From assembly GCF_029543085.1 (NCBI RefSeq), contig NZ_CP119967.1, positions 3,064,501 to 3,128,500 on the forward strand: 64,000 nt of DNA, given 5' to 3'. Source of the DNA: Pseudomonas sp. A34-9. Lineage in GTDB: Bacteria > Pseudomonadota > Gammaproteobacteria > Pseudomonadales > Pseudomonadaceae. The notes under the pieces were generated by a model. The model was not told the DNA's origin. It worked only from the letters and a program-made list of their open reading frames with translations, and did not search any database. The translations under genes were made by a program, and so were the position numbers. Shown here in pieces: positions 26,852 to 36,187 of the stretch (the first letter of the stretch is position 1; each line of letters begins with the position of its first letter).

Positions 26852-28387
26852 TTAATGGTGAGTTAATGCGCTGATGAAGTCTGCGGCCGGCATCGGTTTG
26901 CCGAACAGGTAGCCTTGCAGAAAGTTGACGTGATGTGCAGTCAGATAATCGGCTTGTGCCTGAGTTTCGACACCTTCGGCAACAATACCCAAATCAAGCT
27001 TGGCCGACAGTTCGATTATGGTATCGAGAATGTGTCGGGACAGCGCGTCGACGCCAATCATGGCGACGAAACTCTGATCGATCTTGAGGAAGTCGACATT
27101 GAATTTGCGCAAGTAGCCGAGGCTTGAGTGGCCGGTGCCGAAGTCGTCAATCGCGATCTTCACGCCCAGTGCATGCAGTTGCTCGAACAGTTGCCGGGTG
27201 ATGTCGGTCGGCTCGATCAATTCGCGCTCGGTCAACTCCAGGACCAGGCTGATGCTGTCGGGCACGAACGCGGCGAGAAACTCCCGGCAGTCCTCCACCA
27301 GTTCCAGGTCCTTGCAATGGCTCGCGGTGATATTGATGCCGATATGAAAGGGCGGGGTGAACGTTGACGACAGCGGTCCCAGCACTGCGGCGGTCTGTTG
27401 CATAAGGGCGCGGGTCATCGGCACGATCAATCCCGAATGTTCGGCGAATGGAATAAACAGGTCCGGGCGCACCAGTCCTTCTTTGGGGTGAGTCCAACGC
27501 ATCAGCACTTCCGCCCCCGACCATTTCTTACTGTCGCCATGCACTACGGGCTGGAAGTAAGGAATGAACTCGCCGGCTTCCAATGCGCGGAGCATCTCGT
27601 GGCTCGGAGAAGTAGAGCGCTTCTGCAAGACATGGCCGATGGCACCCGACACCCCACCAAAAAAGATCAACAAACTAAACAGCGGCGGGTATTCATTGGC
27701 CATGTAGCGCCAGGTTTCGCCTTCGCGGAAACCGGCAGAAACGCTAAACGCATAGCGCGAAGAGTCCAGCGTATTTTGCGCTATCGGCAACGCGGGCAGG
27801 GCGCCGGTGTGTACTTTGCCATCGGCCGACAGCCAGTGATCGCCCACTTGCAATACCAGCAGCATGTGCCGGCCGATCAGACGCAACATGTTGCTTAGAT
27901 GGTAACCATCGAGTGTCGTCAGGGCGCCGCCGCGACCTTCGCTGAGGCGATAGACCAACAGGGCGGTGTTGGGTGTCACCGGGTTGCCATTCATCAGCCA
28001 CAACTTGCCCTGGTTGTAGTCACCCGCGTTGACGGCTTCCTTGAAGTCGCCAAACAACGAACTGCAATAGAGGTTGTCGTCCCACACCAGATTGGTCGAG
28101 CGCACAAACGGACGGCGTGTCACTTGCTCGCGCAGGGCGAGTTTGACGTTCTCACACGTCTGGCCGGCCAGTGGCAGCAATTCACGGGCGGCCTGGGCGG
28201 TGTTATCGAGCATCAACTCGAACTGGCCCAACGCCTCGTCTGCAGTCTGTCGTGAACTTTGTTCCAGCGTGCGTTCAGCCTGCATGTAAAGGATCGCGCT
28301 GCCCAGCAGCACCGGAAGCAGGCCGCTGAGCAGTGTCACAACGATGCGCGTGCCGCGCGTGCGGCGGGGTCTGACGGTTAACGGCAT
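26852..28387 (-). CDS. Membrane cyclic-di-GMP phosphodiesterase, CSS-motif plus EAL (511 aa)
   Basis: TM1 lies at about 13-34. It is followed by a periplasmic CSS-type redox sensor domain containing TCENVK and LYCSSLFG, whose cysteines respond to the disulfide system in related enzymes. TM2 is at about 235-255 (PPLFSLLIFFGGVSGAIGHV), then a cytoplasmic EAL domain. The catalytic set is present: GAEVLMRW (EVL in place of EAL), NITASH, LELTERE, IDDFGTGHSSLGYL, LKIDQSF, AEGVE and QGYLFGKP. It should hydrolyse c-di-GMP to pGpG. The start is ATG 28387 after AGGA; 20 upstream codons are open but without a ribosome site. It stands alone between the MvaU-like and LysR genes. Confidence 0.9.
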   Translation of the reverse strand: MPLTVRPRRTRGTRIVVTLLSGLLPVLLGSAILYMQAERTLEQSSRQTADEALGQFELMLDNTAQAARELLPLAGQTCENVKLALREQVTRRPFVRSTNLVWDDNLYCSSLFGDFKEAVNAGDYNQGKLWLMNGNPVTPNTALLVYRLSEGRGGALTTLDGYHLSNMLRLIGRHMLLVLQVGDHWLSADGKVHTGALPALPIAQNTLDSSRYAFSVSAGFREGETWRYMANEYPPLFSLLIFFGGVSGAIGHVLQKRSTSPSHEMLRALEAGEFIPYFQPVVHGDSKKWSGAEVLMRWTHPKEGLVRPDLFIPFAEHSGLIVPMTRALMQQTAAVLGPLSSTFTPPFHIGINITASHCKDLELVEDCREFLAAFVPDSISLVLELTERELIEPTDITRQLFEQLHALGVKIAIDDFGTGHSSLGYLRKFNVDFLKIDQSFVAMIGVDALSRHILDTIIELSAKLDLGIVAEGVETQAQADYLTAHHVNFLQGYLFGKPMPAADFISALTHH

Positions 28388-28499
28388 GGGCGCATCCTGT
28401 CGCGATGGATTGAGGCTTTTGAAGGCAGGCCGGATAACGGCGCGCAAATTACATCAGCCAGGGGGGAGGATAGATGGCCGAAGGCGCTTGCGCCGCTCA

Positions 28500-29369
28500 T
28501 CAGTGCTTCATCCGCGTTGCCAACTCGATAAAGGCCAGCGTAGCGGGAGACGCCTGGCGTTGATCAAGGACAGCAAGGCCAACCTGACGCTGTACGGCGG
28601 GCAATAATGGCTTCTTCACATAGCGAGGCGTTGCCTCCTGCGGTAGTGAGCCTTCGGCAACAATCGTAATGGCGTCACCCCGGCTGACCGTGTCGAGGGT
28701 GCTGAGCAGTTGCGAGCAGCGATAGCGGATATTCGGTTGTAAACGCGCGGCCATGAACAGCCGCGACACCAGTTCCGAAGAACCGGCCTCGGTCAGCACA
28801 AACGGCGCGTCGCACAACTCTTTGAGGCTCAACGCCGACCGTGCTGCCAGCGGATGGCCCACCGGCAGCAGGGCAACCATCTGGTCCTGGATCAAGGCAA
28901 ACGTGTCGAAGCGCTCCTCTGGCAGCACCACGAAACCGATGTCGATCCGCCGCTCCTCCAGCCATTGCGTCACTTGTCGATCCGGCCCTTCATCAATGTG
29001 CACTTCGATGCCCGGATGCGCCTCTCGATATTGCCGCAGAATCCCGGGTAACAGTTTGATCGACGAGGTTGGTCCGAACGAGCCGATGCGCAGAGTGCCG
29101 GTTTTCATGCCGCGAGCATCGGCGGCTTCCTGGCGCAAGGTGTTGGCCAGACCGAGCATGGCGCGGGCGCGCAGCAGTAATTGCTCACCGATGTCACTGA
29201 GTTCCACTGAAGACTGGTGCCGACGCAGCAGTTCGACGCCGAGTTCCTGCTCCAGCGACTTCATCGCGTGGGACACCGCCGACTGCGAAATCCCCAGCCG
29301 ATGGGCCGCGAGGGTAAACCCGCGCAGCTCGGCAACGAGCGAGAAGATTTCCAGTTGAGTGAGGGTCAT
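28500..29369 (-). CDS. LysR-type transcriptional regulator (289 aa)
   Basis: The N-terminal winged HTH reads MTLTQLEIFSLVAELRGFTL, then RLGISQSAVSHAMKSLEQEL, and is followed by a substrate-binding domain (about residues 90-289) starting GTLRIGSFGPTSSIKLLP. It is divergent from the EamA transporter gene with 78 bases between starts, the classic arrangement in which such a regulator controls its neighbour. The inducer is unknown. Confidence 0.9.
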   Translation of the reverse strand: MTLTQLEIFSLVAELRGFTLAAHRLGISQSAVSHAMKSLEQELGVELLRRHQSSVELSDIGEQLLLRARAMLGLANTLRQEAADARGMKTGTLRIGSFGPTSSIKLLPGILRQYREAHPGIEVHIDEGPDRQVTQWLEERRIDIGFVVLPEERFDTFALIQDQMVALLPVGHPLAARSALSLKELCDAPFVLTEAGSSELVSRLFMAARLQPNIRYRCSQLLSTLDTVSRGDAITIVAEGSLPQEATPRYVKKPLLPAVQRQVGLAVLDQRQASPATLAFIELATRMKH

Positions 29370-29447
29370 GAGTGTTTGCTCATTTTACGATGACAAGAAA
29401 TGAAGCGAATGATACGGCATTCCTCAAGTTCTTGGGTCTGGAGCCTC

Positions 29448-30395
29448 ATGCGCAACGTCGAGCAACTGCATACAACGTCGTCCGACATCCCGGTTTATCT
29501 GACACTGGCGGCGGTGACCATGGTCTGGGGCGGGACCTTTGTCGCCGGGCGTTTCCTCGCCGGCGGTCTGAGTCCGATCGTTGCGGCCAGCCTGCGCTTC
29601 TTGCTCGCCAGTGCCGCGCTGCAGGGTTTCTTGTGGCTGGCGCGGATCCCCTTGGCGCGTCCAACGCCACGGCAATGGTTGCAACTGGCGCTGCTGGGGT
29701 TCTTCGGAATTTTCTTCTACAACCTGTGCTTCTTTTATGGTCTGCAATACATCAACGCATCGCGGGCCTCATTGATTGTCGCGTTGAACCCGGCGGTGAT
29801 CGGTCTTGCCTCGTGGTGGCTGTTCAAAGAACGCTTGGGCCGGGTGAAAGTCGCCGGCATCGCGACCTGTATTGTTGGCGCCGGTCTGGTGATCGTCAGC
29901 CGTAATCCGCAATTACTGGCTGCAACGCCTGACGCATGGATCGGTGATCTGTTGATCCTTGGCTGTGTGCTGGGTTGGGGTGTTTACTCGTTGTTTTCCC
30001 GTGAGCTGAATCAGACGCTGGGGCCGCTGCAGACCGTGACGTACTCGATCCTGATCGGCACGCTCATGTTGTGGGTTCTGGCGGCTGTGCGCGGCGAACT
30101 GAGCTGGGCGGCGCTGAACGATCTGGGACTGCCGCAATGGTTGAGCCTGCTGTACCTCGGCATCCTCGGCTCGGCGCTGGCCTACATCGGTTACTACGAC
30201 GGCCTGCGTAAAATCGGCGCGACGCGCAGCGGCGTGTTTATCGCGTTGAACCCATTGACGGCCGTTCTCTTCGGCGCCGTGTTGCTGGGCGAACAACTGA
30301 CATTGGCCATGTGCGGGGGTGGCGCACTGATCCTGACGGGCATTTACCTGTGCAACAAACCCCTTGCACCGGGCGCCAGAAAGCGGATTTTATAG
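29448..30395 (+). CDS. EamA/DMT-superfamily inner-membrane transporter (315 aa)
   Basis: Ten hydrophobic segments in two five-helix EamA repeats: first repeat LTLAAVTMVWGGTFVAGRFL onward, second from WIGDLLILGCVLGWGVYSLF. Drug/metabolite exporters of this type move amino acids, metabolites or toxic compounds; the substrate here cannot be inferred. I start at ATG 29448 (GGAG four bases upstream); ATG 29400 in frame lacks a ribosome site. It is divergent from the LysR gene, which probably regulates it. Confidence 0.88.
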   Translation: MRNVEQLHTTSSDIPVYLTLAAVTMVWGGTFVAGRFLAGGLSPIVAASLRFLLASAALQGFLWLARIPLARPTPRQWLQLALLGFFGIFFYNLCFFYGLQYINASRASLIVALNPAVIGLASWWLFKERLGRVKVAGIATCIVGAGLVIVSRNPQLLAATPDAWIGDLLILGCVLGWGVYSLFSRELNQTLGPLQTVTYSILIGTLMLWVLAAVRGELSWAALNDLGLPQWLSLLYLGILGSALAYIGYYDGLRKIGATRSGVFIALNPLTAVLFGAVLLGEQLTLAMCGGGALILTGIYLCNKPLAPGARKRIL

Positions 30396-30640
30396 AGAGA
30401 GCAGACAAGCCTATTTACGCTGTGTAGAATCGGGTTACGCATACAATAATAATCGTCTTCTGGCAGCAGAAGCCTCGCCCGCAAGAGCCTTGGGTCGACA
30501 ATGAAGATATTCGGGTTTCAACTGATCTACGGTGACTTCCTCGCCCGCAGTGTGCGTGGCATCTCCTGCGCGCCACCCACCGACCTCACATGACTGACAA
30601 ATAACCCTGGTTAATTGATAAGAAATGATGAGGTGCCACC

Positions 30641-31705
30641 ATGGCAGATTTATACGAAAACCCAATGGGCCTGATGGGCTTTGAATTCATCGAGCTCGCA
30701 TCGCCGGTGCCGGGCACCCTGGAGCCGATCTTCGAGATCATGGGCTTCACCAAAGTCGCGACCCACCGCTCCAAGAACGTGCACCTGTACCGCCAGGGCG
30801 CGATCAACCTGATCCTCAACAACGAACCCAACAGCGTCGCTTCGTACTTCGCCGCCGAGCACGGCCCGTCGGTTTGCGGGATGGCGTTCCGCGTCAAGGA
30901 TTCGCAGAAAGCCTACAACCGCGCACTGGAACTCGGCGCTCAGCCGATCCACATCGAAACCGGTCCGATGGAGCTGAACCTGCCAGCGATCAAAGGCATT
31001 GGCGGCGCGCCGCTGTACCTGATCGACCGTTTTGGCGAAGGCAGCTCGATCTACGACATCGACTTCGTGTTTATCGAAGGCGTTGACCGCAATCCGGTTG
31101 GCGCTGGTCTGAAGATCATCGACCACCTGACCCACAACGTATATCGCGGTCGCATGGCTTACTGGGCGAACTTCTACGAGAAGCTGTTCAACTTCCGCGA
31201 GATCCGCTACTTCGACATCAAGGGCGAATACACCGGCCTGACCTCGAAAGCGATGACCGCACCGGACGGCATGATCCGCATCCCGCTGAACGAAGAATCG
31301 TCCAAAGGCGCCGGCCAGATCGAAGAGTTCCTGATGCAGTTCAACGGCGAGGGCATCCAGCACGTTGCGTTCCTCACCGACGACCTGATCAAGACCTGGG
31401 ATCAGTTGAAGAAGATCGGCATGCGCTTCATGACCGCGCCGCCGGACACCTATTACGAAATGCTCGAAGGTCGTCTGCCGAATCACGGCGAGCCGGTTGA
31501 TCAACTGCAATCGCGCGGCATCCTGCTCGATGGGGGTGACAAGCGTCTGCTGCTGCAGATCTTCTCGGAAACCCTGATGGGCCCGGTGTTCTTCGAATTC
31601 ATCCAGCGCAAAGGCGATGATGGTTTCGGCGAGGGCAACTTCAAGGCCCTGTTCGAGTCGATCGAACGCGATCAGGTGCGTCGTGGTGTGCTTGCCACCG
31701 AGTAA
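30641..31705 (+). CDS. hpd: 4-hydroxyphenylpyruvate dioxygenase
   Basis: A 354-residue non-haem iron enzyme converting 4-hydroxyphenylpyruvate to homogentisate in tyrosine and phenylalanine breakdown. The iron ligands are visible at DHLTHNV (His162), IQHVAF (His241) and [17 protein letters not shown] (Glu319), and the C-terminal helix that gates the active site is intact. The sequence is of the short bacterial type, as in P. fluorescens. The gene stands alone, with a 245-base upstream gap where I see no other gene and a strong terminator downstream. Downstream catabolic genes (hmgA and others) are not in the window. Confidence 0.97.
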   Translation: MADLYENPMGLMGFEFIELASPVPGTLEPIFEIMGFTKVATHRSKNVHLYRQGAINLILNNEPNSVASYFAAEHGPSVCGMAFRVKDSQKAYNRALELGAQPIHIETGPMELNLPAIKGIGGAPLYLIDRFGEGSSIYDIDFVFIEGVDRNPVGAGLKIIDHLTHNVYRGRMAYWANFYEKLFNFREIRYFDIKGEYTGLTSKAMTAPDGMIRIPLNEESSKGAGQIEEFLMQFNGEGIQHVAFLTDDLIKTWDQLKKIGMRFMTAPPDTYYEMLEGRLPNHGEPVDQLQSRGILLDGGDKRLLLQIFSETLMGPVFFEFIQRKGDDGFGEGNFKALFESIERDQVRRGVLATE

Positions 31706-31721
31706 TCGGTCACTGAAATGA

Positions 31722-31764
31722 AAAAATCCCGGCCTGCAGAGATGCAGCGCCGGGATTTTTTTCA
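31722..31764 (+). terminator. Rho-independent terminator after hpd
   Basis: AAAAAATCCCGGC and GCCGGGATTTTTTT pair across a short loop, 17 bases after the stop codon. Confidence 0.9.
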
Positions 31765-31765
31765 A

Positions 31766-31853
31766 GATCAAAAGATCGCAGCCTGCGGCAGCTCCTGTAT
31801 TTAGAAGGCATCTTCCCTGTAGGAGTTGCCGCAGGCTGCGATCTTTTGCTTTT
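31766..31853. repeat. Intergenic inverted-repeat pair, family A
   Basis: Left arm AAAAGATCGCAGCCTGCGGC and right arm GCCGCAGGCTGCGATCTTTT with about 25 bases between. The unit GTAGGAGCTGCCGCAGGCTG followed by CGATCTTTTG recurs as pairs at 41811, 57155 and 63814 and as a single arm at 32833. It is a REP/REPIN-like element of fluorescent pseudomonads. Confidence 0.85.
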
Positions 31854-32733
31854 AAGGGCGGCGTTGCCGCGTCAGGTGTTTGAAGCCTTCGAAGATCAGC
31901 ACCAAAACCGCCAGCCAGATCGGAATATACGTCAGCCATTCCCCGGACTTGATGCTCTCACCGAGCAACAACGCCACGCCAAGCAACAGCACCGGCTCAA
32001 CATAACTCAACAGGCCAAACAGACTGAACGGCAGCAAACGGCTGGCAATGATGTACACCACCAGCGCCGACGCGCTGATCAGACCGAGCAGCGGGATCAG
32101 CCACATCAGCCCCGGGTATTGATCAAACACGCCAAAACCTTGCTCGCCGCCCTGCACAAACCAGTAGGCGACCGGCAGCATCAGGGTCATGTCGACCCAC
32201 AAGCCGCCGAGGTGGTCGGTTTTCAGGTATTTGCGCAGGACGAAATACAGCGGGTAACCGATCACGACCACCAGTGTCGCCCAGGAAAAACCGCCGACTT
32301 GATACAACTCGTTCAACACGCCCAGGGTGGCGAAGAACACCGCAACTTTTTGCAGGTACGACAGGCTCTCGCCGTAGGCAATCCGTCCGGTCAGGACCAT
32401 CGCCAGCGGCAGCAGAAAGTAGCCCAGCGACACGTCGAGGCTGTAGCCGTTGAGCGGCGCCCACATGAACAGCCACAGTTGCACACCGAGCAGGGCAGCC
32501 GAGACGATCAACCCGGCGAGCAGTTTTGGCTGCGCCGCGACCACACGAACCAGCTCCAGCACCCGCCGCCATTCCCCGGACACCAGCATGAACACGGTCA
32601 TGCACGGTACGGTCAGCAGCATCCGCCAGCCGAAAATCTCTACGCCACTCAACGGTGTGAGCAGCGAGGTGTAGTAATACATGACGGCAAACAGCACCGA
32701 GGCTGAAACCGATAGAGCGATACCTTTAGACAA
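31852..32733 (-). CDS. rarD: RarD-type EamA permease (293 aa)
   Basis: An inner-membrane protein with about ten helices, beginning SKGIALSVSASVLFAVMYYY and containing LLGVQLWLFMWAPLNGYSLD and SLGYFLLPLAMVLTGRI, which are characteristic of RarD. The likely start is TTG 32733, five bases after GAGG, giving the usual RarD length; the upstream 32 codons are not protein-like. RarD proteins are inferred transporters, function not established (linked to chloramphenicol sensitivity by old annotation only). Its stop codon overlaps the edge of the family A repeat. Confidence 0.88.
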   Translation of the reverse strand: MSKGIALSVSASVLFAVMYYYTSLLTPLSGVEIFGWRMLLTVPCMTVFMLVSGEWRRVLELVRVVAAQPKLLAGLIVSAALLGVQLWLFMWAPLNGYSLDVSLGYFLLPLAMVLTGRIAYGESLSYLQKVAVFFATLGVLNELYQVGGFSWATLVVVIGYPLYFVLRKYLKTDHLGGLWVDMTLMLPVAYWFVQGGEQGFGVFDQYPGLMWLIPLLGLISASALVVYIIASRLLPFSLFGLLSYVEPVLLLGVALLLGESIKSGEWLTYIPIWLAVLVLIFEGFKHLTRQRRP

Positions 32734-32832
32734 ACTGTCCTCGCGGGGGTTGATGGTCAAACGGGGCGCGAAGGATACGTGGTTTTTGTGCTGAATATTG
32801 GCCGGATGCTCAATATTCTTCACACACATTCC

Positions 32833-32866
32833 ATTGTAGGCGCTGCCGCAGGCTGCGATCTTTTGA
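32833..32866. repeat. Single arm of family A repeat
   Basis: TGTAGGCGCTGCCGCAGGCT followed by GCGATCTTTTGA, a solitary arm between rarD and the acyltransferase gene; no inverse partner is nearby. Confidence 0.75.
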
Positions 32867-32887
32867 CCTTGCCTTTAAAAGCCGACA

Positions 32888-34993
32888 TCACTGAACAACC
32901 TTCAACGGATTGCCGAAGCGCATCAGATACATCTCGCCGAACTTGTAGGAGGCGTAATCGGTGATATGACCAATGTCACGATAGACCGGCAAACCGTCGA
33001 CGGTGGTCATGCATGCGTCGTCTTTGCATTGCACGATTTTCGGGTCAATGACGATTAAACCGGGATATTCGCTCTTCAGGTCATTGAACAGTTGTTCCAG
33101 CACCGGCTCTTTTGCGCCCGACCATGGCGCAGTGGCGCAGAGGCTGCTTTGCTCGGCACTGCCCATTAATCCGCGCAATTTGACCTGTTGCAGCAAGCAC
33201 GTGTTGATCCCCGCAGGCATGGGCAACGTATTTTCCAGAAAGACCGGTGTAGCACCAGATTCGACAATGATATCCAGGGCCTTGCGGATCGCTGTGCCGA
33301 GGCGTTGTCTTGACAGCTCCGGGCTGCGCGGGTCATCGAGTCTGGTGACGATCTCATCGTCGAGATAGGCCTCCCAGAACTGACCCACGATCACATACTT
33401 GAAATGCTGCTTCGCGATCATGTCGTAATAACGTTGAGCGGCGTTGTGGCATTTTTGATAAAGCCCGTTGGTGTGTTTATTCACGTCATAGAGGTAGATT
33501 CCGGGCAAGGCGAGGCACGCCGGATAGCCCTGTGTAAGCACGGCAAGATTGGCATCCTTGGCCAGTGTTTCGACAAAGCCCCAGTAATGATTCGAAAACG
33601 AATCGCCCATCAGCAATATTTGCGGTGCAGCTTGTGCGGCGCCCGAGATACAGCCAGGGTCGGCGCCATCGCTGACTCCCAGGCATGCCTCGCGAGTGAC
33701 CGGAACAGACGCTTTCAAGCCGTTGAACACGTCGTTGTAACCTTGGTTGAAGCGGTTCGGCCAGCCTTCTTGTCTGACGCTGGCAGCGTGGAGCAGGGAC
33801 AGGCCGATTGCCGGCACGATCATTAGCACGACCAGGGTTTTGGCAAAGCCGAGCCTGGCCTTTCGAAAGCGGTTTTCGATCAACACATAGCAGAGCCAGG
33901 CTGTGACGAACGTGGATACGAAGTAAACGATCGTCATCGGCGGGGTGAGCGCGATGCCCATGTAACTCATCACCGCCAGGATCGGCCAGTGCCACAAGTA
34001 CAAGGAGTACGAAAGCGTGCCGATAAACACCAGCGGTTTGAACGCCAGCAGTTTCGAAGTGATGCTTGCATCGCCAACACCCTTAAACATTAAGGCTGCC
34101 GTTGCGAGGCACACGGCAATGGCGTGGTAGCGCGGAAAGCCCGGCAGGATATCTTCCAGGGTGGCGCAGTAGATGATCGTCGCCAGCGCAAGCGCGCAGA
34201 CCAGCGTGGCGCTCAGGCGATTGAGCCTGAACGTGCCCGTGCTGAAGATGACCGCGCAGGAGCCAATCATCAATTCGAAAATTCGCGCGGTGAAGAAATA
34301 GTAGTTTTTTTCAGGAGCCGAATAAGACAGGTACAGCGCAAGCGCCATGGCCGCCAGGGTCAAGCCGAGCACCGCCGCTTTGAAAAGGCTCTTCGCCAGA
34401 TAACGGTAGAGCAACCAGAGGCCCAATGGCAGCGCCAGATACCACTGCCATTCGATGGCCAGCGACCAGGTGTGCAAGAGCGGCAGACTGGCCGCATCGG
34501 GCGTGGCGTAACCCGTGGTTACTTTGGAAAAGTACTGGTTGGAGATGATTAACGACGTGTACTTCTCGCTTTTGAGAAAGTCGACATAGTCATCGGGCAA
34601 GTAAAGCAACGTGGTGACGATCAGCGTTGCGACCAGCAACGCAATGACGGCCGGTTGCAGGCGCCAGATGCGCCGCGTGTAAAACCCCGAGAACGTGAAC
34701 GTGCCATTGTGCAGCGACTTCATGATGATTGCGGTGGTCAAATAACCCGAGATCACGAAGAAGATATCGACGCCAATAAACCCGGACGGGAAGAACGCCA
34801 GGCCGCCGTGGAAAATCAGCACCAGCAACACCGCGATTGCGCGCAGCCCGTCGATGTCCGCACGGTAATCAATAGAGGGTTTGCGATCCCCGACAGTTGC
34901 GGTCGCTGCTGGCGCAGGAACCTTGTCGGCAAACAGTTTGAACAGCAGCCCGCGCGAAGGCGTCCTGGGTACCTCAACGGGGCGATTGAGCAT
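32888..34993 (-). CDS. Acyltransferase-3 membrane protein fused to a periplasmic SGNH domain (701 aa)
   Basis: The N-terminal part (about 45-400) is an OafA/YrhL-like acyltransferase with ten or so helices: DGLRAIAVLLVLIFHGGLAF has the catalytic-type His, and IFFVISGYL and LLHTWSLAIEWQWYLALPLG are family motifs. The C-terminal part (about 450-701) is an SGNH hydrolase-like domain with GDSFSNHYW (Ser) and DIGHITDYASYKF (Asp/His). Such fusions O-acetylate LPS O-antigen or other surface sugars, the first half moving acetyl groups across the membrane and the SGNH half transferring them. The start is ATG 34993 after AAGGAC. It stands alone, away from LPS clusters. The actual sugar target is unknown. 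Confidence 0.9.
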   Translation of the reverse strand: MLNRPVEVPRTPSRGLLFKLFADKVPAPAATATVGDRKPSIDYRADIDGLRAIAVLLVLIFHGGLAFFPSGFIGVDIFFVISGYLTTAIIMKSLHNGTFTFSGFYTRRIWRLQPAVIALLVATLIVTTLLYLPDDYVDFLKSEKYTSLIISNQYFSKVTTGYATPDAASLPLLHTWSLAIEWQWYLALPLGLWLLYRYLAKSLFKAAVLGLTLAAMALALYLSYSAPEKNYYFFTARIFELMIGSCAVIFSTGTFRLNRLSATLVCALALATIIYCATLEDILPGFPRYHAIAVCLATAALMFKGVGDASITSKLLAFKPLVFIGTLSYSLYLWHWPILAVMSYMGIALTPPMTIVYFVSTFVTAWLCYVLIENRFRKARLGFAKTLVVLMIVPAIGLSLLHAASVRQEGWPNRFNQGYNDVFNGLKASVPVTREACLGVSDGADPGCISGAAQAAPQILLMGDSFSNHYWGFVETLAKDANLAVLTQGYPACLALPGIYLYDVNKHTNGLYQKCHNAAQRYYDMIAKQHFKYVIVGQFWEAYLDDEIVTRLDDPRSPELSRQRLGTAIRKALDIIVESGATPVFLENTLPMPAGINTCLLQQVKLRGLMGSAEQSSLCATAPWSGAKEPVLEQLFNDLKSEYPGLIVIDPKIVQCKDDACMTTVDGLPVYRDIGHITDYASYKFGEMYLMRFGNPLKVVQ

Positions 34994-35060
34994 GTATCAA
35001 GTCCTTGTTTATTTCTCAACGATCAATCAAATCATCCGTTTGATTGCGCTTGCTTCAACG

Positions 35061-35092
35061 AAAAACAGCCGATTGTATCGGCTGTTGCTGGA
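35061..35092 (-). terminator. Rho-independent terminator (minus strand)
   Basis: CAACAGCCGATACAATCGGC and TGTTTTTCG on the minus strand: stem ACAGCCGAT/ATCGGCTGT and a T run, 14 bases after the aldo/keto reductase stop. Confidence 0.75.
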
Positions 35093-35105
35093 CAAGGGGA
35101 AACGC

Positions 35106-36119
35106 TTAAACCAGGCGCAGTTTACGCCCCGACACAAAATGACTGACATCGTTGAATCCCGGCGTCGATGCATGGCCCGGCGTCACCAGCGAATCGATAA
35201 ACGCCTCATCTGCTGCCGTGATCTTCACGGCCTGTGCCTTGGTATACGCATCCCATTGCGCTTCGGTGCGCGGCCCGACAATCGCCGACGTCACTGCGCT
35301 GTTGTTCAACACCCAGGCAATCGCAAACTCCACCATCCCGACGCCGCGCTGTTCGGTGTACTGCTGAATCTGCTGGGCAATGCGCAGTGATTCCACGCGC
35401 CACTCGGTTTCCAGAATGCGTTTGTCTTGACGACCGGCGCGGCTGTTGGCGTCCGGCTGCACATCCGGCGCGTATTTGCCGCTGAGCACCCCACGCGCCA
35501 GCGGGCTGTAAGGCACCACGCCCAGGCCGTAGGTTTGCGCTGCGGTGATCTGTTCGGTCTCGGCCTGACGGTTGACGATGTTATACAACGGCTGGCTGAT
35601 CACCGGGCGGTCCACGCCGAGTTTATCGGCGATGCGAATCACCTCGGCGATCCGCCAGCCGCGATAGTTCGACAACCCCCAATAACGAATCTTGCCCTGG
35701 CGAATCAGATCGCCAATGGCTGACACGCTCACTTCCAGCGGCGTGTTGTGGTCTTCGCGGTGCAGGTAATAAATGTCCAGATAGTCCGTGCCGAGCCGGG
35801 TCAGGCTGGCATCGATGCCATTAAAAATGTGTTTGCGGCTCAAGCCGCTGCGATTCGGCACACCGTCCACCGGGCCGAAACCGACCTTGGTCGCCAGCAC
35901 CCACTCATGCCGATGACGGGCAATCGCTTCACCGACGATCTCTTCGGAGCGACCGTTGGTGTAGACGTCAGCGGTGTCGATGAAATTGATCCCCTGATCC
36001 CAGGCCTTGTCGATGATACGCAGCGAATCCTCAGCGCTGGTCTGCTCGCCAAACATCATCGTACCGAGGGTGAGGGTGGACACCTGCAACCCCGAATGCC
36101 CGAGTGTGCGAAAGCTCAT
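35106..36119 (-). CDS. Aldo/keto reductase (337 aa)
   Basis: An NADPH-dependent TIM-barrel reductase. Catalytic tetrad: Asp in NFIDTADVYTNG (with the Tyr in the same motif), Lys in WVLATKVGFG and His in IYYLHREDHNT. The cofactor phosphate-binding end is in VGPRTEAQWDAY. The subfamily is that of the Tas/YajO-type general reductases, so the substrate is open. It lies 114 bases downstream of no other gene on its strand and is monocistronic with its own terminator; the LysR gene upstream on the same strand ends 68 bases away and may regulate it. Confidence 0.88.
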   Translation of the reverse strand: MSFRTLGHSGLQVSTLTLGTMMFGEQTSAEDSLRIIDKAWDQGINFIDTADVYTNGRSEEIVGEAIARHRHEWVLATKVGFGPVDGVPNRSGLSRKHIFNGIDASLTRLGTDYLDIYYLHREDHNTPLEVSVSAIGDLIRQGKIRYWGLSNYRGWRIAEVIRIADKLGVDRPVISQPLYNIVNRQAETEQITAAQTYGLGVVPYSPLARGVLSGKYAPDVQPDANSRAGRQDKRILETEWRVESLRIAQQIQQYTEQRGVGMVEFAIAWVLNNSAVTSAIVGPRTEAQWDAYTKAQAVKITAADEAFIDSLVTPGHASTPGFNDVSHFVSGRKLRLV

Positions 36120-36187
36120 GCCGAAATCCTTTTGTCGGTGGGAAAGCGCTAATCAAATACCAGAAGCGTGCGATGCGGCAAAGTAAA

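Noticed and set aside
30501..30593. 30-codon frame (MKIFGFQLIYGDFLARSVRG...) upstream of hpd
   Set aside because: Too short and without a ribosome site; might be a leader peptide or part of a repeat, but nothing supports either.
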